Shown here: in pieces, positions 63,132-64,000 of the stretch
Numbering within the stretch: the stretch's first letter is position 1
How the letters are laid out: the number at the start of each line of letters is the position of its first letter
From: Primulina eburnea
Lineage: Eukaryota; Streptophyta; Magnoliopsida; Lamiales; Gesneriaceae
Assembly (NCBI RefSeq): GCF_022965805.1
Contig: NW_027330888.1
Span: 1-64,000, forward strand
DNA: 64,000 nt
Direction: 5' to 3'
Notes under the pieces: model-generated
The model's input: only the letters and a program-made list of their open reading frames with translations
The model's database searches: none
Told to the model about the DNA's origin: nothing
Made by a program: the position numbers and the translations under genes

Positions 63132-64000
63132 TGACATTTCTCTGGACTTTATTTTGGAGTTGCCTAGGCCTAAGAAGAGGAGGGATTCTTTATTTGTAGT
63201 TGAGGATAGATTCTCTAAGATGGCACATTTTATAGCTTGTCATGAAACCGATGATGCTTCAAACATTACGGATTTGTTCTTTAGAGAAGTCGCTAGGTTG
63301 CATGGCACGCCTTGGACTATTGTTTCTCGTCGCAATGTTAAATTTTTGAGTTACTTTTGGAATAATTTATGGGCTAAACTTGGCACAAAATTGTTGTTTT
63401 CTACTACTTGTCATCCTCAAACGGATGGACAAACTGAAGTTGTCAATATAACTTTGGGAACACTTTTGCGTGCTATTCTTAAAAATAACTTGGATTGACA
63501 TTTCTATGGACTTTATTTTGGGGTTGTTGTGGATAGATTCTCTAATATGGCACATTTTATAGCTTGTCATAAAACCGATGATGCTTCAAACATTGCGGAT
63601 TTGTTCTTTAGAGAAGTCGCTAGGTTGCATGGCATGCCTAGGACTATTGTTTCTCGTCGCAATGTTAAATTTTTGAGTTACTTTTGGAATAATTTATGGG
63701 CTAAACTTGGCACAAAATTGTTGTATTCTACTACTTGTCATCCTCAAACGGATGGACAAACTGAAGTTGTCAATAGAACTTTATGAACACTTTTCCGTGC
63801 TATGCTTAAAAAGAACTTGGATTGACATTTCTATGGACTTTATTTTGGGGTTGCCTAGGACTAAGAAGGGGATGTATTCTATTTTTGTTGTTGTGGATAG
63901 ATTCTCTAAGATGGCACATTTTATAGCTTGTCATAAAACCGATGATGCTTCAAACATTGCGGATTTGTTCTTTAGAGAAGTCGCTAGGTTTCTTGGCATG

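Larger units (their letters stand above)
44746..64000 (+). repeat. Right satellite block in a second higher-order regime
   Basis: About 58 monomers in units built from 364, 327 and 235-bp forms, each unit ending with the 129-bp-deleted 235-bp monomer. Unit lengths are 599 (44746-45344), 1654, 1654, 1652, 2343, 2343, 961, 1290, 1656, 1290, 1290 and 1654 bp, then a partial unit to the window end. The monomer order is simpler than in the left 11-monomer HOR. The block runs off the right edge. No other feature is seen. Confidence 0.92.

Overview
The window looks like plant nuclear heterochromatin, probably from a flowering plant. About 88% of it is one tandem satellite whose monomer is a piece of a Ty3/gypsy integrase. 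The rest is a single full-length Ty3/gypsy LTR retrotransposon inserted into that satellite. I see no host gene, tRNA, rRNA, CRISPR array or bacterial feature.

The satellite monomer is 364 bp. It covers the catalytic core of a chromovirus-type integrase, from the WIDISMDF segment (first catalytic Asp) to [10 protein letters not shown] just beyond the catalytic Glu. Two shortened derivatives exist: 327 bp (37 bp deleted between GTTG repeats) and 235 bp (129 bp deleted between ACA repeats). 364 is 3n+1, so each monomer reads in a different frame from the next, and the many apparent 160-residue ORFs bridge two monomers. Every monomer read has lost the second catalytic Asp (Gly or Arg instead), so the array is a structural repeat and not a set of working integrases. 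The parent wording resembles CRM-clade chromoviruses, which suggests, but does not prove, a centromeric satellite.

Layout: (1) 1-15880, satellite in higher-order repeats (HOR) of up to 11 monomers (3764 bp), with shortened 3400, 3165 and 1290 bp forms explained by unequal exchange. (2) 15881-23651, a Tekay/Del-like LTR retrotransposon with 1.58 kb LTRs, flanked by the 5-bp duplication GCATG; it carries tRNA-Met PBS, gag, protease, RT, RNase H, integrase, chromodomain and polypurine tract. Its LTRs differ by one substitution and a few 1-nt indels, so the insertion is young, but a frameshift separates RNase H from integrase. (3) 23652-36860, mostly plain 364-bp monomers, locally near-identical, mixed with blocks copied from the left HOR. 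(4) 36861-44745, the same array with dense single-base indels, possibly consensus error. (5) 44746-64000, satellite in a second HOR regime of 1290, 1654 and 2343 bp.

There is no operon-like cooperation. The biology is repeat evolution: an integrase fragment was amplified into a satellite, organised into HORs by unequal exchange, and then invaded by another chromovirus family.
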